A stretch of 35,767 nt of DNA from Branchiostoma floridae. Taxonomy: Eukaryota > Chordata > Leptocardii > Amphioxiformes > Branchiostomatidae. The notes under the pieces are model-generated. The model saw only the letters and a program-made list of their open reading frames with translations, was not told the DNA's origin and ran no database searches. Within the stretch, counting starts at the first letter, position 1. Each line of letters begins with the position of its first letter. Shown here piece by piece: positions 1 to 10,839 of the stretch. The stretch spans positions 18,190,283-18,226,049 of the forward strand of contig NC_049984.1 of NCBI RefSeq assembly GCF_000003815.2, read 5' to 3'. The translations under genes were made by a program, and so were the position numbers.

Positions 1-422
1 CTATTTTGTCTCTTGTCTGAGTCCCCATGAAATGTCAGTGAAGATATTTATATCCATATATTTCACAGCCATGCATAAGTCATTCATCGACACTTCACGC
101 TTTTGTTACAATGGTTCTGTCTCAGTGTCATGAAAGGACAACCGATGTGGCGAATGCTGCATGAACTTGTACTTTTGACGTGGCCTTAAGGCTTTCATAT
201 TGTTTTGTAATGCAACTATATTGGATAGATACATCCGCCGCATTTTTACTGATATTTTTTACCGAGTCTCCAAAGTTTGATATCTTTGGAGCAGCCCCCA
301 GAATTAAACATGGATGGATATTTTTTTACTTCTCCCTTGTCGGCCTTCCACGGGCGCTGTCGCTTTGCTGTGTGTCTCAAAAGAACGTTATTCTAAAGTG
401 ACGGTACCAAGTTCCAAACTAG

Positions 423-520
423 TCTGTATGGCTGCCCGGGGCTGTAACCCCCCCCCCCCCCCCTGGTATTTTCTGTATGGCTGCTGGGGGCTGTAATCTC
501 TTCACTAAGCACGATTTGAT
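423..520. repeat. 49-bp tandem duplication with a 16-C homopolymer
   Basis: A stretch beginning TCTGTATGGCTGC occurs at 423 and again at 472, both running into GGGGCTGTAA. The first copy is followed by an uninterrupted run of 16 C at 448-463. Homopolymer length in such a run is error-prone in any assembly. The rest of 1-609 shows no coding or repeat signal I can support. Confidence 0.7.
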
Positions 521-609
521 CAGGGTAGTTCCGAACTAACTGCCGTATATACTATGACGCACATTTCTTCTCATAGCATTAGACAGCAAAGTGAGAGGAT
601 TATAGAATG

Positions 610-695
610 ACTCAGAGCATTACCTAGTTTTAGTGCCTATATCGGAAACAAGCATGTCTCCGAGATAGACACTAAAACTAGATAATGCTTTGAGT
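610..695. repeat. Imperfect palindrome (hairpin), 37-bp arms
   Basis: The arm at 610-646 is the inverted complement of 659-695 with about five mismatches, around a 12-bp loop. Each arm holds a core CTAGTTTTAGTG. It probably is a small foldback or MITE remnant; no target-site duplication was identified. 700-960 has nothing recognisable. Confidence 0.65.
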
Positions 696-1089
696 GCCTT
701 CTGGGGTAGTGCTTTAATTGTAGAGGTACGTCTATCTCCCCCAGCAAACGAAGCCAAAATCTCTGTAAGACTTCCCCGAATGCACTAATAAAAGCTCCAT
801 AATGTAATTGTGTACAGGGGATAATATAAAATATTTTACTGTCTTGAGCACTCCGTAAGTGATAATTTTTGGGACACTTAATATTCATCCCTTGTCATAC
901 ACTGGAGTGGTGCAGTCAAAATTTAGGAGTCTTACCACTTTCTTTTAGAACTCATAACTTATAAAATGGGGAAACAATGCCGATTGCCCAGTGTATAGAG
1001 GAGCTCTATATGTTAGTCTCAGGAACAAAACTTTACAACTACGAGAACTCAACACGCGTTTTATTTTCGCCCTATCTCACTATTTTTAT

Positions 1090-1150
1090 TTTTTTCAGTC
1101 TGCAGAAGATGTCATCCATACAATTTACTTGCTATGGCCATAGTAACAAA
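1090..1150 (+). repeat. Dispersed repeat, 3'-part fragment
   Basis: The sequence around CAGAAGATGTCATCCATA recurs at about 24188-24237 (CAGAGGATGTCATCCATA) and in weaker form near 8195-8225 and 28725-28775. All copies lie on the same strand and end with a GGCC-containing stretch. This marks an unnamed interspersed repeat. 1200-1800 is AT-rich spacer; TTTATT at 1465-1470 (AATAAA on the minus strand) could be the poly(A) signal of the zinc-finger gene. Confidence 0.5.
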
Positions 1151-1824
1151 TCAAAGGGAGGGATTTATTGCATAAAACATGCCTTTTAACTCATCAGGCT
1201 GTTTTTTTTAAATTTAAGCCGTATATTTCCATCCCGATCTTTTGAAAAATTTATTTAATGCTTTTTTTCACCTGTCAGTCCAATTTTTCCAGAAAAAAAT
1301 CTGACAAGAAGCTAATACATTTTGGACTAATGTTTTGTTTGACATTTTACTAATCAGATGAATAAATAAACCTGCTCCTTCTCTCTACATAATGGACACA
1401 TCTAATAGGAACACCTATCATCTAAAATATTACACGGAGTACTTTTGAAAGATGTCAAATGGGTTTTATTCTACATAATTCGGCTATCTAATTACAAAAT
1501 GATAGTGAACTTGCATAGAACTCATGTACATTGTTTGATCAAGGGCATGTCCTAGGTTTCATGCAAGTGTATTCTACTACAATAAAATGCTGTTTTTTAG
1601 AATATCAATATATTCTTTGAAACAACAATTGCAATACAAGATTTGTCATCAAAATTCCTTTGTCAATATGAATAAAAACTATTTACATGCATGTTATCAT
1701 GATATGAAAGAAAAGAATATGTACATTAAAAAACAACATCCTTGTAAAATATTGAAAAATATATACAGCATATAAAATGGAGCTGTTGTCTAACTATACA
1801 CAGGCAAAGCCAGTTGCAGTATGG

Positions 1825-3306
1825 TCACACATGCATGGCTGTTTCTTTTGTGTGAGTTTTCTTGTGTTTCGCTAGATCAGATTGGTAAGCTGTGGAGTAT
1901 TTGCACTGGTCACACTTGTAGGGTTTTTCTCCTGTATGAGTTCTTATATGTTGTATCAAGTGTGTCCGTCGGGTTGTTCTGTAACCACACTCCCCACACA
2001 TGTAGGGTTTTTCACCGGTGTGTGTTGTCATGTGTTTGTTCAAATTTGACCTCCCTGCAGTAGCATAGTCACACTGGTCACATTTGTAAGGTTTTTCTCC
2101 AGTGTGGACTCTCATATGTATGGTTAAGGCAATCCTTTGAGTTGTTCCATACCCACACTGCCCACACTTGAATGGTTTTTCACCGGTGTGTTTTGCCAAA
2201 TGATGTTTCAAACTTGCCTTATCCGCTGCAGAATAGTCACACTGATCACACTTGAAGGGTTTGTCTTTTGTGTGGGTATGAACATGACGGGATAAGTCAG
2301 ACTTTTTAGCGGTTCTGTACCCACACTGCCCACACGAGAAGGGTTTCTCACCACTGTGCCTTGCTAGGTGTTCGTCCAAGTGGGGTTTGTGTGCTGCAGA
2401 ATAATCACACTGGTCACACTTGTAGGGTTTTTCCCCTGTGTGGACTCTCATGTGTATCACTAAGTTAGACTTTTTAGCTGTCCTGTACCCACACTCACCA
2501 CAAATAAAAGGTTTCTCACCGGTGTGTTTTGTGAGGTGGTATTGCAGAACAGACATTTGTGCTGCAGAATAGTCACACTGGTTGCACTTGTAGGGTTTTT
2601 CTCCTGTATGCGTTCTCATATGTAGGCGCAAGTGAGTCTTTCGAGCTGCCCTGTACTCGCATGTATCACATTTATAGGGTTTCTTACCAGAGTGCAGTGT
2701 TTTGTGGTCATCTAAAGTGGTTTTCCGTGCTGCAGAATAGTCACACTGGTCACATTTGTAAGGTTTTTCCCCTGAATGAGTTCTCATATGTCGAAACAAG
2801 TCAGACTTTTTAGATGCCCTGTAACCACACTCCCCACACATGAAGGGTTTCTCACTGGTATGTTTGTATATCATGTGTTGGTTCAAACTAGACTTTTCTT
2901 TAGCAGAATAATCACACTGATCACACTTGTAGGGTCTTTCTCCTGTGTGTACTCTAATATGTTTGGTTAAGTCTGACTGTTTAGTTGCCCTGTACCCACA
3001 ATCCCCACACATGAAGGGTCTTTCACCAGTATGTTTCTTCAAATGATAGTTCAAACTAGACTTTTCCGCTGCAGTATAGTCACATTGGTCACACTTGTAT
3101 GGTTTTTCTCCTGTGTGGATTCTAATATGTCTGGATAAGTCATACTTTTTGGCTCCCCTGTACCCACAGTCCCCGCACTTGAAGGGTCTCTCACCAGTGA
3201 GTCTTGCTAACGGCTTCTCTAAATCAACCTGTGAAACCCCAGTGTGAGACCCATCGTGGTGGCCCTGACCAACTTCAGTGGGAGACCTATACCTTGCTGT
3301 TGCCAT
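1825..3306 (-). CDS. C2H2 zinc-finger protein, 16 fingers
   Basis: Encodes 493 aa, almost all C2H2 fingers, so a nuclear sequence-specific DNA-binding role is likely; targets cannot be told. Sixteen intact fingers run from Cys44 to near the C-terminus with TGEK/TGER linkers. They alternate between two types, PFxCGxCGYR and PYKCDQCDYSA, giving a 168-bp higher-order repeat. Residues at helix positions -1, 2, 3 and 6 vary strongly between fingers; fingers 5 and 11 share K,S,D,R. Finger 4 has a four-residue His spacing. Residues 16-40 look like a vestigial extra finger in which the Cys pair is gone and the two His are Pro and Leu. The start at 3306 is chosen because CTTATCAG (AG at 3311-3310) forms a good acceptor just upstream, implying a 5' non-coding exon further right. 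An in-frame ATG at 3333 is the alternative. No KRAB, BTB or SCAN domain is seen. Confidence 0.9.
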   Translation of the reverse strand: MATARYRSPTEVGQGHHDGSHTGVSQVDLEKPLARLTGERPFKCGDCGYRGAKKYDLSRHIRIHTGEKPYKCDQCDYTAAEKSSLNYHLKKHTGERPFMCGDCGYRATKQSDLTKHIRVHTGERPYKCDQCDYSAKEKSSLNQHMIYKHTSEKPFMCGECGYRASKKSDLFRHMRTHSGEKPYKCDQCDYSAARKTTLDDHKTLHSGKKPYKCDTCEYRAARKTHLRLHMRTHTGEKPYKCNQCDYSAAQMSVLQYHLTKHTGEKPFICGECGYRTAKKSNLVIHMRVHTGEKPYKCDQCDYSAAHKPHLDEHLARHSGEKPFSCGQCGYRTAKKSDLSRHVHTHTKDKPFKCDQCDYSAADKASLKHHLAKHTGEKPFKCGQCGYGTTQRIALTIHMRVHTGEKPYKCDQCDYATAGRSNLNKHMTTHTGEKPYMCGECGYRTTRRTHLIQHIRTHTGEKPYKCDQCKYSTAYQSDLAKHKKTHTKETAMHV

Positions 3307-3379
3307 GTCCTGATAAGAAGTCAACAAAGACATTGTAAAATTAATAGTAAAAGTCACTATTTTTGGAAATTAAACCTGA

Positions 3380-4190
3380 GAACAATGTCCTCCGACTTCG
3401 AGTACAAAGGTCAGAAAAAGCTTAGATCATGTAACGTTATAACGTTAATAATTATCAAAAACTAATATGTCATTTTGTGATGTAAAGAAGTTACTTTTCA
3501 TATGTCTCGACTAAATGTTACTTGATGCAACGTTACATGCATGATGTACATCTACATAGTACTAGTAGTTGGCGAGGGGCCGAATGTATGTTTGATTTGC
3601 CCCCCCACCCACGGCCCACCCCCTTTACTTCCAGCAAGGAGGAAAATGCCCATATAACACATCAAATATAGGTTTTACTTCCACTTAATAACACAATGTA
3701 TTACGTATGATACCAAGATACCGGGTTACTCGTTTACCTGTCTTACCTACTTTTTTTATGACGTTTGTCCCCCACGTATTACACCAGGACTCGGGCAGCT
3801 TGTCCTTCCGTAGTAATGGTCGGGTCAGAGGTGAACGTACTGTGGGTCAAAGGTAAACCTGATTATCCAAAGAAAACATTTGACTTCAGACATCACGTTT
3901 AGTCTTTTCCCAATGATGGTGTTGACGCGTCGTACTTCAAAACAACCACATACACAACGTCAAATTAACAGTAGTGGCGAAATATTGGACATTCTGAAAC
4001 ATGGGGCATTTCAAAAACTTACAAAAAAACTTACAAACCAACGGGTTATCGATTTAAATACATCATTGTGTTTTCATAACAGTCTGCCTTCAGTGGCTAC
4101 GAGTAAAATCTACACCAGGGGTTCATTCATGTCTCCCTTGGGAATTTCAGTACAGAGGACTAACAGGTTGCCCGGTGTCGTTCATGGCCC
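3380..4190. other. Spacer upstream of zinc-finger gene
   Basis: No supported gene. It includes a C-rich stretch at 3600-3630. The 5' non-coding exon and promoter of the zinc-finger gene could lie here or further right, but no convincing first exon was found. Confidence 0.4.
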
Positions 4191-4199
4191 GTTGCTTGC

Positions 4200-4542
4200 C
4201 CGCTATCTCGAGCTGCAATGTTTTCGTCAAACCTTACATTACGGAAGTGGTCAATTAAGTCCAGGTCCTGCTGTGGTCCGCTATCTCGAGCTGCGATGTT
4301 TTCGTCAACCCTTACGTTATGGAAGCCTGTCCGCTATCTCGAGCTGCGATTTTTTAGTCAACCCTTACGTTACGGAAGCCTGTCCGCTATCTCGAGCTGC
4401 GATTTTTTAGTCAACCCTTACGTTACGGAAGCCTGTCCGCTATCTCGAGCTGCGATTTTTTAGTCAACCCTTACGTTACGGAAGCCTGTCCGCTATCTCG
4501 AGCTGCGATTTTTTAGTCAACCCTTACGTTACGGAAGCCTGA
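4200..4542. repeat. 53-bp tandem repeat array, six units
   Basis: Units begin CCGCTATCTCGAGCTG at 4200, 4278, 4331, 4384, 4437 and 4490. The first spacing is 78 bp with a diverged interior, the rest are exactly 53 bp. The last four units are essentially identical and the first two differ (GATGTTTTCG instead of GATTTTTTAG). The sharp gradient indicates recent expansion at the right end. Each unit carries a CTCGAG site. Confidence 0.9.
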
Positions 4543-4636
4543 ATGACCAGCAGCATGCACGCCTGGCTTGGCACGTGTTGAGCAAATGTGCTTCCAAGTG
4601 TAAACTCGAAGGTCATACTACACATTTTACCAGAGA

Positions 4637-4694
4637 AACATGACGGGATAAGTCAGACTTTTTAGCGGTTCTGTACCCACACTGCCCACACGAG
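4637..4694 (-). pseudogene. Exact 58-bp stray copy of zinc finger 11
   Basis: 4637-4694 is base-for-base identical to 2281-2338, inside the zinc-finger gene and in the same orientation. On the minus strand it encodes the part of finger 11 from the first Cys into the helix (CGQCGYRTAKKSDLSRH). The flanks on both sides are unrelated to the gene. It has no linker and no surrounding fingers, so it is a fragment and not a usable exon. Identity over 58 bp implies a very recent templated insertion, or an assembly artefact. Confidence 0.85.
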
Positions 4695-4699
4695 CTTGC

Positions 4700-7070
4700 C
4701 ATGTATACAAATTAATGCGCAACACTTCTTTTTCTGGTGAGAAAGGGGATACATCATGAGCTGGATGTGCTTGGTCTGAAACTACAACGACTAAAGCGCC
4801 TTACCGGTCAACCCGCCCACCAAAACTGGCGTACCTCTGATTATTGTATTCTTCTCGAGAAAAACGGCAACAAGACATTTTGCTCCAATCGTCAAACGAT
4901 TTAATTTTGTGGGTGAGAAATACCTTTAAACAGATCATAGAAGAATACTAATGCTGGTAATTTAATGTTGGTCTTTACCAGTTCCATGCCATTGAGTTCA
5001 TACGTTCGCCAAGCTGATCGTGTTATCAAACGCTAGAGACTAGTGTCTTTTTATGCCTAGACCGATCAATGATTGGTAGAATAGCTCTTTGTACTTACGT
5101 TTATCACAGAGACAATTGTGGATAATCCTTTGACCATGCAATATCCGAATACACAGTGATAATTCGCTAGCTTTGAGATGGAACACTAACACGGTTCCAA
5201 TCCTTTTGTTACGCTTGCAACATATTTCAAGCATCTTACAAGAACTGTCTAAAGAATTTCGATGCAGTAGTACTCGATTTTCTCTCCTGGGGGCTTTTAA
5301 TCTGTTTGAATTTACACATTTCTATGCATCGACAATTGATTTGCGACACAGTTGTACTCTAACCTTAGCGACAACTACGAGGTATTATATTGACTGGGAT
5401 CCACTCAATGACATCTTAAAGTTTTTAGATTAAAGGAACTAGTTTTATTGATCTGTGATTTCGAAGAATCTATCGTTCGCTGTATCATGCTCTGTGTGTT
5501 CAGTCATTTGTTCAACTTTAATTTCGTGCTTCACTTTTTTCATGACGAAAGCAACTTTTTTGGCCAAATTCTTTTAATCGCACATTCTAAAATTCGAATC
5601 TGCAGGCACGTGAAACACGATGTCCACCCCGCAAGTTTGGCTTTTCGTGCAGTGTTTAAATGATGCTTACATACTATTCTTATATCTAATCTAGCAGCTT
5701 ATGACTGTGGTGCGAAGATGTTTCTGGAAACACGAATATTTAAAAAAAAGCTGTTTTCAGGCCTTTAAATTTTTTTTTACTGAAATCGCAACACGCAGTG
5801 GCGATGTATATTCATTGGCAATATGCCCGTGTCCCAATATTTATTTGAGTTTCCTATCGGCCTAAAAACTACCATGCCACTATCACCTTATACCATTTAC
5901 CTATTTCCAACAGACATTTGCACTTTTTGAATGGCTTGAGTCGTGCCTGAAACCGGAAGATAAGAATAGAAAGCGTCTAATAAGAAGTAAGTATCTCATC
6001 ATGCCAGGCACAGATCCTCCACCCTGGGTGAAACGAGCCAGAGCCACGGGGTAATACCCAATAATTGCACAGTGATGTGCAGCTGTATGATGACATCCGT
6101 ACATTTGTCAGGGGTGTTGAAGCTGATAATCCTCTGTAAGAATATCAAATTATATGTAGTGACATATGGATTTAGCTTTGCTGATTACTTGTAAATCTCG
6201 AAGAGCCAGATGGGATAAATGCCCACCAATCATCTCCGTGCAAACAGAGGAAGTTTGCTGAGAACGTAACTAGATTTTGCCTATCACTTGCAGGGTACGA
6301 ATATGTCAAGGTCCTTCGCTTTCCTTCTTATTTGTACGAAGGCCCACAGTGACAAAGACTTTCACGCCAACGCAATATGGTACAAGGGAAGAGTGACGTC
6401 AGGTGTGGGTCAAAGGTGGCCAGAAGTTGTCCCAGCCAAACTAGTTATAGTTATAATCAGCTATTAAACATTTTTCATCTTACATCGTGTCCTTACCAAA
6501 TGAACAATTACAACATGTCCTCGCTCCCTACCAAATGAACAATTTCAGCTTACAACATGTGTTCGTTCCCTATCTAGAAGTGAAATTCATGATGATCAGC
6601 TTTGGTGAGGATCGCTCATGCAGTTGGCAATGAATATTTTTCTGCCAACTACCAATCGGACATCCACGAGGAAAAGGATTTATGCCTGTTACTTTTGTCC
6701 AACTCATTTTTACATGGCATGTGTGATGAGGAAGTTGAAATAAATAATACACAGTCTTTAGCTGTTGAAATTCTAAATTTTTCTACAGCTTTTCGTGATA
6801 TGTTCATTTTTTTCGGAATGGACATACGATAATCATTCAAGGGCCAATTGAAAGACCCAGATAGTGGAAGTCCAAATGCCGCTCGAGCATGGTGAGACGG
6901 GTTGTAGGAGTCCTTTCGGTTGGTGACGTAAAGTCCGTGCCCCTATGTACATGTATGAAAAACTTCAGGAATTATAGCCTCAAGCGTCAATCCTCTGTTC
7001 GTTAAAGAGCCCAGCACGCATATCAAGAATATGGAGCTAACCTAGTGTGCTTGGCTGAAGAAGCTAGCCG
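4700..7070. other. Spacer with short repeats, no supported gene
   Basis: Short open frames here lack splice context and domain similarity. 5455-5600 resembles part of the dispersed repeat seen at 8060-8170 (shared CTCTGTGTGTTCAGTCATTT). 6475-6590 has a loose tandem motif (CTACCAAATGAACAAT, TTACAACATGT) that recurs at 7805-7880. Confidence 0.4.
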
Positions 7071-7072
7071 TA

Positions 7073-7169
7073 CTCTCCAAGCAGAGATTATACAAAATAC
7101 CAGATACAATGCAAAATATAAAGCCCGATAAAAACGTAGAAAAAAACAGCCTAACCTCTGCTTGGAGAG
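7073..7169. mobile_element. Foldback MITE, CTCCAAGCAGA family, 97 bp
   Basis: Terminal inverted repeats CTCTCCAAGCAGAG are perfect over 14 bp and flanked by TA at 7071-7072 and 7170-7171. TA duplication fits the Tc1/mariner superfamily, though no transposase is present. Four other copies with the same core lie at 10648, 13471, 25528 and 30366. This copy has an unrelated AT-rich interior. Confidence 0.8.
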
Positions 7170-7955
7170 TAGTGAACCGTAGCGAGCCACATGTCCCTAT
7201 TCTAACTACCTATTCAGATCGCCAGCTCTTTATCTTCATGTCATATACCCCCAAATGAGCTGGTGGTTAAGAGACTAGGTAGGTAGGTAGGCACACAGAT
7301 AAGAAAGCGCCAGGCTTAGCTTCAATTTAGATTGACGGCTTCAACTTTATCTTGGACGCTAGAGAAATACTCTATTGAGGATGCAAACAGTATCGCAGCA
7401 CTCCAGCCACGTGGTAAGCAATTTGGGAGAACATGTCATATACCACATCCTCACAGGATAGAGGTCGGTACCACTGCAAATGAGAAAGATAAGGATTGTC
7501 AGTCAAAACTCTAGAATATACTTCCAGACTTTAAAAGTTGATAACCGCTGACTGGCGTCAAATCACATTGCTATGAATGCAATTTCAAGTTAACTTCGGA
7601 CTTTAACTTGGCAAGCTTTCAAGTCTGGAGATGGGTACCTTGCGGGAAAGCACTCGGCAGTTATGGACTCAGAATTAGAGTATATATTAAGAGGGGAATC
7701 TTGTCTACTGTGTGAGAGTGCTATTGTCTGTCCCTAATTCCCAGAGCAGCAAAATGTCTAAAATATGGTGCCGACAAACTGCTAAAATACTCACAGATGA
7801 CTTCACAATTTCATCTTACAACATGTGCTAGCACCCTACTAATTATAAGTGAAAAATTGCAGCTTACAACTTGTCAATCTATCTATCTGTTTTCGACTTG
7901 ACATCCGCGAGCATTAAGTTTCGGTCATTTTTGACCACTTTTTGTAAGTACAAAG
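7170..7955. other. Spacer, nothing recognised
   Basis: Contains a short GTAG run near 7280 and the TTACAACATGT motif at 7805-7880. No gene is supported. Confidence 0.35.
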
Positions 7956-7959
7956 CACC

Positions 7960-8235
7960 TGCAAAATGAGCAAATATATGCTCATTGAAAATTGCAAGAA
8001 TGCCACAGCGAAAGTCAAAGAAGAAGAAGAAAAAGTGAAAGAACAAAAATGAAGAATATAATGTTCAGTACATCATACTCTGTGTGTTCAGTCATTTGTT
8101 CAACCTAAATTCACGTAAATTTCATATTATGAAGGCAACGTTTTTGGCCAAATTGTTTTTATTCGCCCGCACGCATCGGTTTTCTGGGGTCCCAGAGGGT
8201 GTCATCCATAGAATCAAATCAACATGGACTAAAAA
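7960..8235 (+). repeat. Dispersed repeat, near-complete copy
   Basis: Blocks appear in the same order here and at 28490-28775: a GAAAATTGCAAGAA-type stretch, GTGAAAGAACAAAAATGAAG, CATACTCTGTGTGTTCAGTC, a TTTTTGGCC stretch and GGTGTCATCCATAGAATCA. Partial copies sit at 1090, 5455, 24188 and 26600. No coding capacity or clear termini were found, so the class is unknown. Confidence 0.5.
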
Positions 8236-8239
8236 GGAA

Positions 8240-9309
8240 GAATAATGGTCGTGAGAGTAACTTTAGCTTGAGAATTTGTTGCCACACACAACTACAAGAT
8301 TTGCACTCAATCAATCAATCAATACGGAACTGGAGTCGTGCTCATTTTCTTTATCCCGTAGCTTGAAAATCCACGCGGGTTACAGGAGATATTCTTCGGG
8401 GGTGTTTTAGTTAACAGGATTAATTTGATTCTGGAAAACCATTATCACGAGCAAACAGGAGGAGAAACCTCTAAGCACTTTATTATCAGCTTCCACTTCT
8501 CAAATTGCAAGTAAGTTGCAAAGTAGAAACTTCCTTGATATATTGATTGTGCACTTATGTAGATGTTGTGTTTTATGGCTCGCCAAAAGGTAGAATTTGT
8601 CCCGTGACGAAACTCGGTGATCTGGTAAGTAAGGATTTTCTCGCCGTATCCTCTCAAGAGCTTGTTGTAAACTTGTAGAAGTTGGGAAATATTGCATTAG
8701 ACAAAAGTTGCGCACTCGAAATCTTTTTGAATCGTGAACAGCGGGAATATTTACATTGTTTCATGGTTATTGCGATACTCATCTCATTTATTTTATAGTA
8801 CAAAATATCTCGGGTCAAATGTTGAATGTTTTGACGATGGTGACAATGTTACTTGGCGAGAAAGATCGGTGTAAAGTATAGCTCGTGGTCAGTTGATCAG
8901 CATGTTCTCTATATTGGCCACCTGTTTATAGTGGTCACATTTTTCTATGTGGTCCCTTGAATGGCCGCTATAGGCAGGTTTGACTGTAACATTGTCACGA
9001 TCGTCAAAGTGACAAAGTGAAATCTTAGGTAATCATAAACTTATGTTTTGACCATTTTCTTTGAATTTAGTAATGTATTGACTAAATAGAAAGACTATAG
9101 AAACTTAATCTTGTTTTGTGTAGTACATGTTAAAGTGTTGTATTATCAGTACCTACGTAACGAAAGTATTCACTGTTACAGTTAGGCTACAGTCGATCAG
9201 CAATATATCTTTTCGTGGCCTCTACAAGTAAGTCAGAATACGTTTGCCTGGTAATAAAAGATAAGCCCAGCGTATACGTAGACGCAGCGCCGTATGTAAC
9301 ACGCCGTGT
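8240..9309. other. Spacer, nothing recognised
   Basis: Only a short ATCA microsatellite near 8305-8322 stands out. No splice-supported exon was found on either strand. Confidence 0.35.
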
Positions 9310-9317
9310 ATACAAAC

Positions 9318-9753
9318 TAGAGGTGGGTACCGGTGCAGAAAATTCAGGTCCAGGTCCGGTTCAGGTCCAGAGGATCAGGTCCAGGTCCGGACCTGAACCT
9401 GGACCTGATCCGGTATGTGAAAACTTGTGTCCATTTCTCAACAAAGAGTATGTTTTGTGGAATATCTAACTCCCACTGACGTCTCAAAGTTTTAAAATCC
9501 TACAAGGCTAACTACCTCTGTAATACGTAGGATTGACTGTAAAAGTTGGTAGAAAAGACTATAAACTATACTCTACTTCACTCTTGTTATTTTCTTCGAC
9601 CAGTAAGCCACAGAACGTGTGAACGCCTGATTATATAATCTGTTCATTTTTCGACAGGTCTAACATTAGGTCCAACGAATTTTTCAGATCCAGTTTTTCC
9701 GGACCTGCCCATTAAGAAAAAAAAAAACAGTTTTGTACCGATACCTACCCCTA
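9318..9753 (+). mobile_element. hAT-type non-autonomous element, copy 1 (436 bp)
   Basis: Ends are TAGAGGTGGGTACCGG and CCGATACCTACCCCTA. They are flanked by 8-bp direct repeats ATACAAAC (9310-9317) and ATACCAAC (9754-9761), a 7/8 match. The 8-bp duplication and TAGGG-type ends fit the hAT superfamily. Just inside the left end is a dense array of CAGGTCCAGGTCCGG-like words that is itself palindromic. A homologous copy in the opposite orientation lies at 17377-17820. No transposase is encoded. Confidence 0.75.
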
Positions 9754-9769
9754 ATACCAACGCAACTTT

Positions 9770-10640
9770 AAAACCCACATACATGTAGTTTCACCGAGAA
9801 ACATAATCGTAATACATTCAGAGGTTCAAGCGTTACAAATATATGAAAACACAAACAAACAGACACACCAAAAACTATACCTACATTTTTCATGGAGGTA
9901 AATATCCCAACACTCTGACTCGTATGTCCTCACCAATTCATCAACTGTGGTCTAAACTTAGACTAAGACTGTACAGAGACTGATCAGGGCATTACTTTTG
10001 ATATGACTTTCCTGTACGTACGTTTAACTCGTGACTGTGCAATAAATTTCTGACATACAAGTTATAGATAGTCATATCTATCCTCTCCAGGTTGCAATGT
10101 GCGCAGTTGAATTGAACTGATTGCGACCTATTTTCGGGAAATAGCCTTTTCAAAACCACGTGGAAAGAATTGTATATTTAACATTCAGAGTAATGCGCAT
10201 ATAACTTTCAATCGTGTTTCTTAAAAATATGTCTTTGTTTCTAGCAGTAGACAGGTTTAGCTCCCCTATCCTCCGTTGCAGTCTTCGAAAGGGGCTGGTT
10301 TTTATTTGGGGGGAAGGGGGTGCAAGTTCGCGATTTTCAGCGTTGGTGAAACTTCCTTCCAAAATCCCTTTCCCGGTATAGGAGAACCTAGCAAACGTTG
10401 AAAATTGTGAACTAGCCCCCTCCCAGCTTTTACATTGTATTATGGTTATTGCTGTACCCGTGCCTCATGGTACAGAATGCCACCGTAAAGAACACTCAAA
10501 TGACAAAGCCATATGTGAAAAGGACTTCGTTATAAGGGCGTCCATTAGGATCGGATGTAAAGCCAGTTTGAAGAGAATTAGAGGGTAAATCAGACATAAC
10601 AGTCTTACGCAGCTGGTAACGTATAAACAGCTGGTGTGTT
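9770..10640. other. Spacer, nothing recognised
   Basis: AT-rich, no repeat or gene that I can support. Confidence 0.35.
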
Positions 10641-10647
10641 ATTCTTA

Positions 10648-10813
10648 ATCTCCAAGCAGATTCCTCCGTGGCAAGACAGTGACACAAGCTGGGGGAGGAC
10701 TTTAGCTGGCAGAGGAGTAAAATTTGCCATGCGGACAATTTTACTCCTCTGCCGGCCAAAGTCCTTCCCCAGCTTATGTTACTGTTTTGCCACGGAGGAA
10801 TCTGCTTGGAGAT
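10648..10813. mobile_element. Foldback MITE, near-complete palindrome, 166 bp
   Basis: Starts ATCTCCAAGCAGATTCC and ends with its inverse, flanked by TA at 10646-10647 and 10814-10815. Arms of about 77 bp match with a handful of mismatches around a small loop. The protein-like open frames crossing it on both strands are consequences of the palindrome. The interior differs from the 13471/25528/30366 subfamily. Confidence 0.85.
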
Positions 10814-10821
10814 TATATTAT

Positions 10822-10839
10822 TCTCTCCAAGCAGAGGTT
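10822..10839. repeat. Solitary MITE end next to the 10648 copy
   Basis: TCTCTCCAAGCAGAGGTT matches the terminal repeat of the 7073 element, eight bases beyond the end of the 10648 element. No partner end is seen, so it is a lone terminus or a remnant into which the other copy inserted. Confidence 0.6.

Noticed and set aside
3880-4410. 176-residue open frame on the plus strand
   Set aside because: Its second half is only the 53-bp tandem repeat read in frame; no domain, no splice context, composition of spacer DNA.
8445-8715. Two overlapping minus-strand frames
   Set aside because: No splice signals, no domain, no repeat of known coding type.
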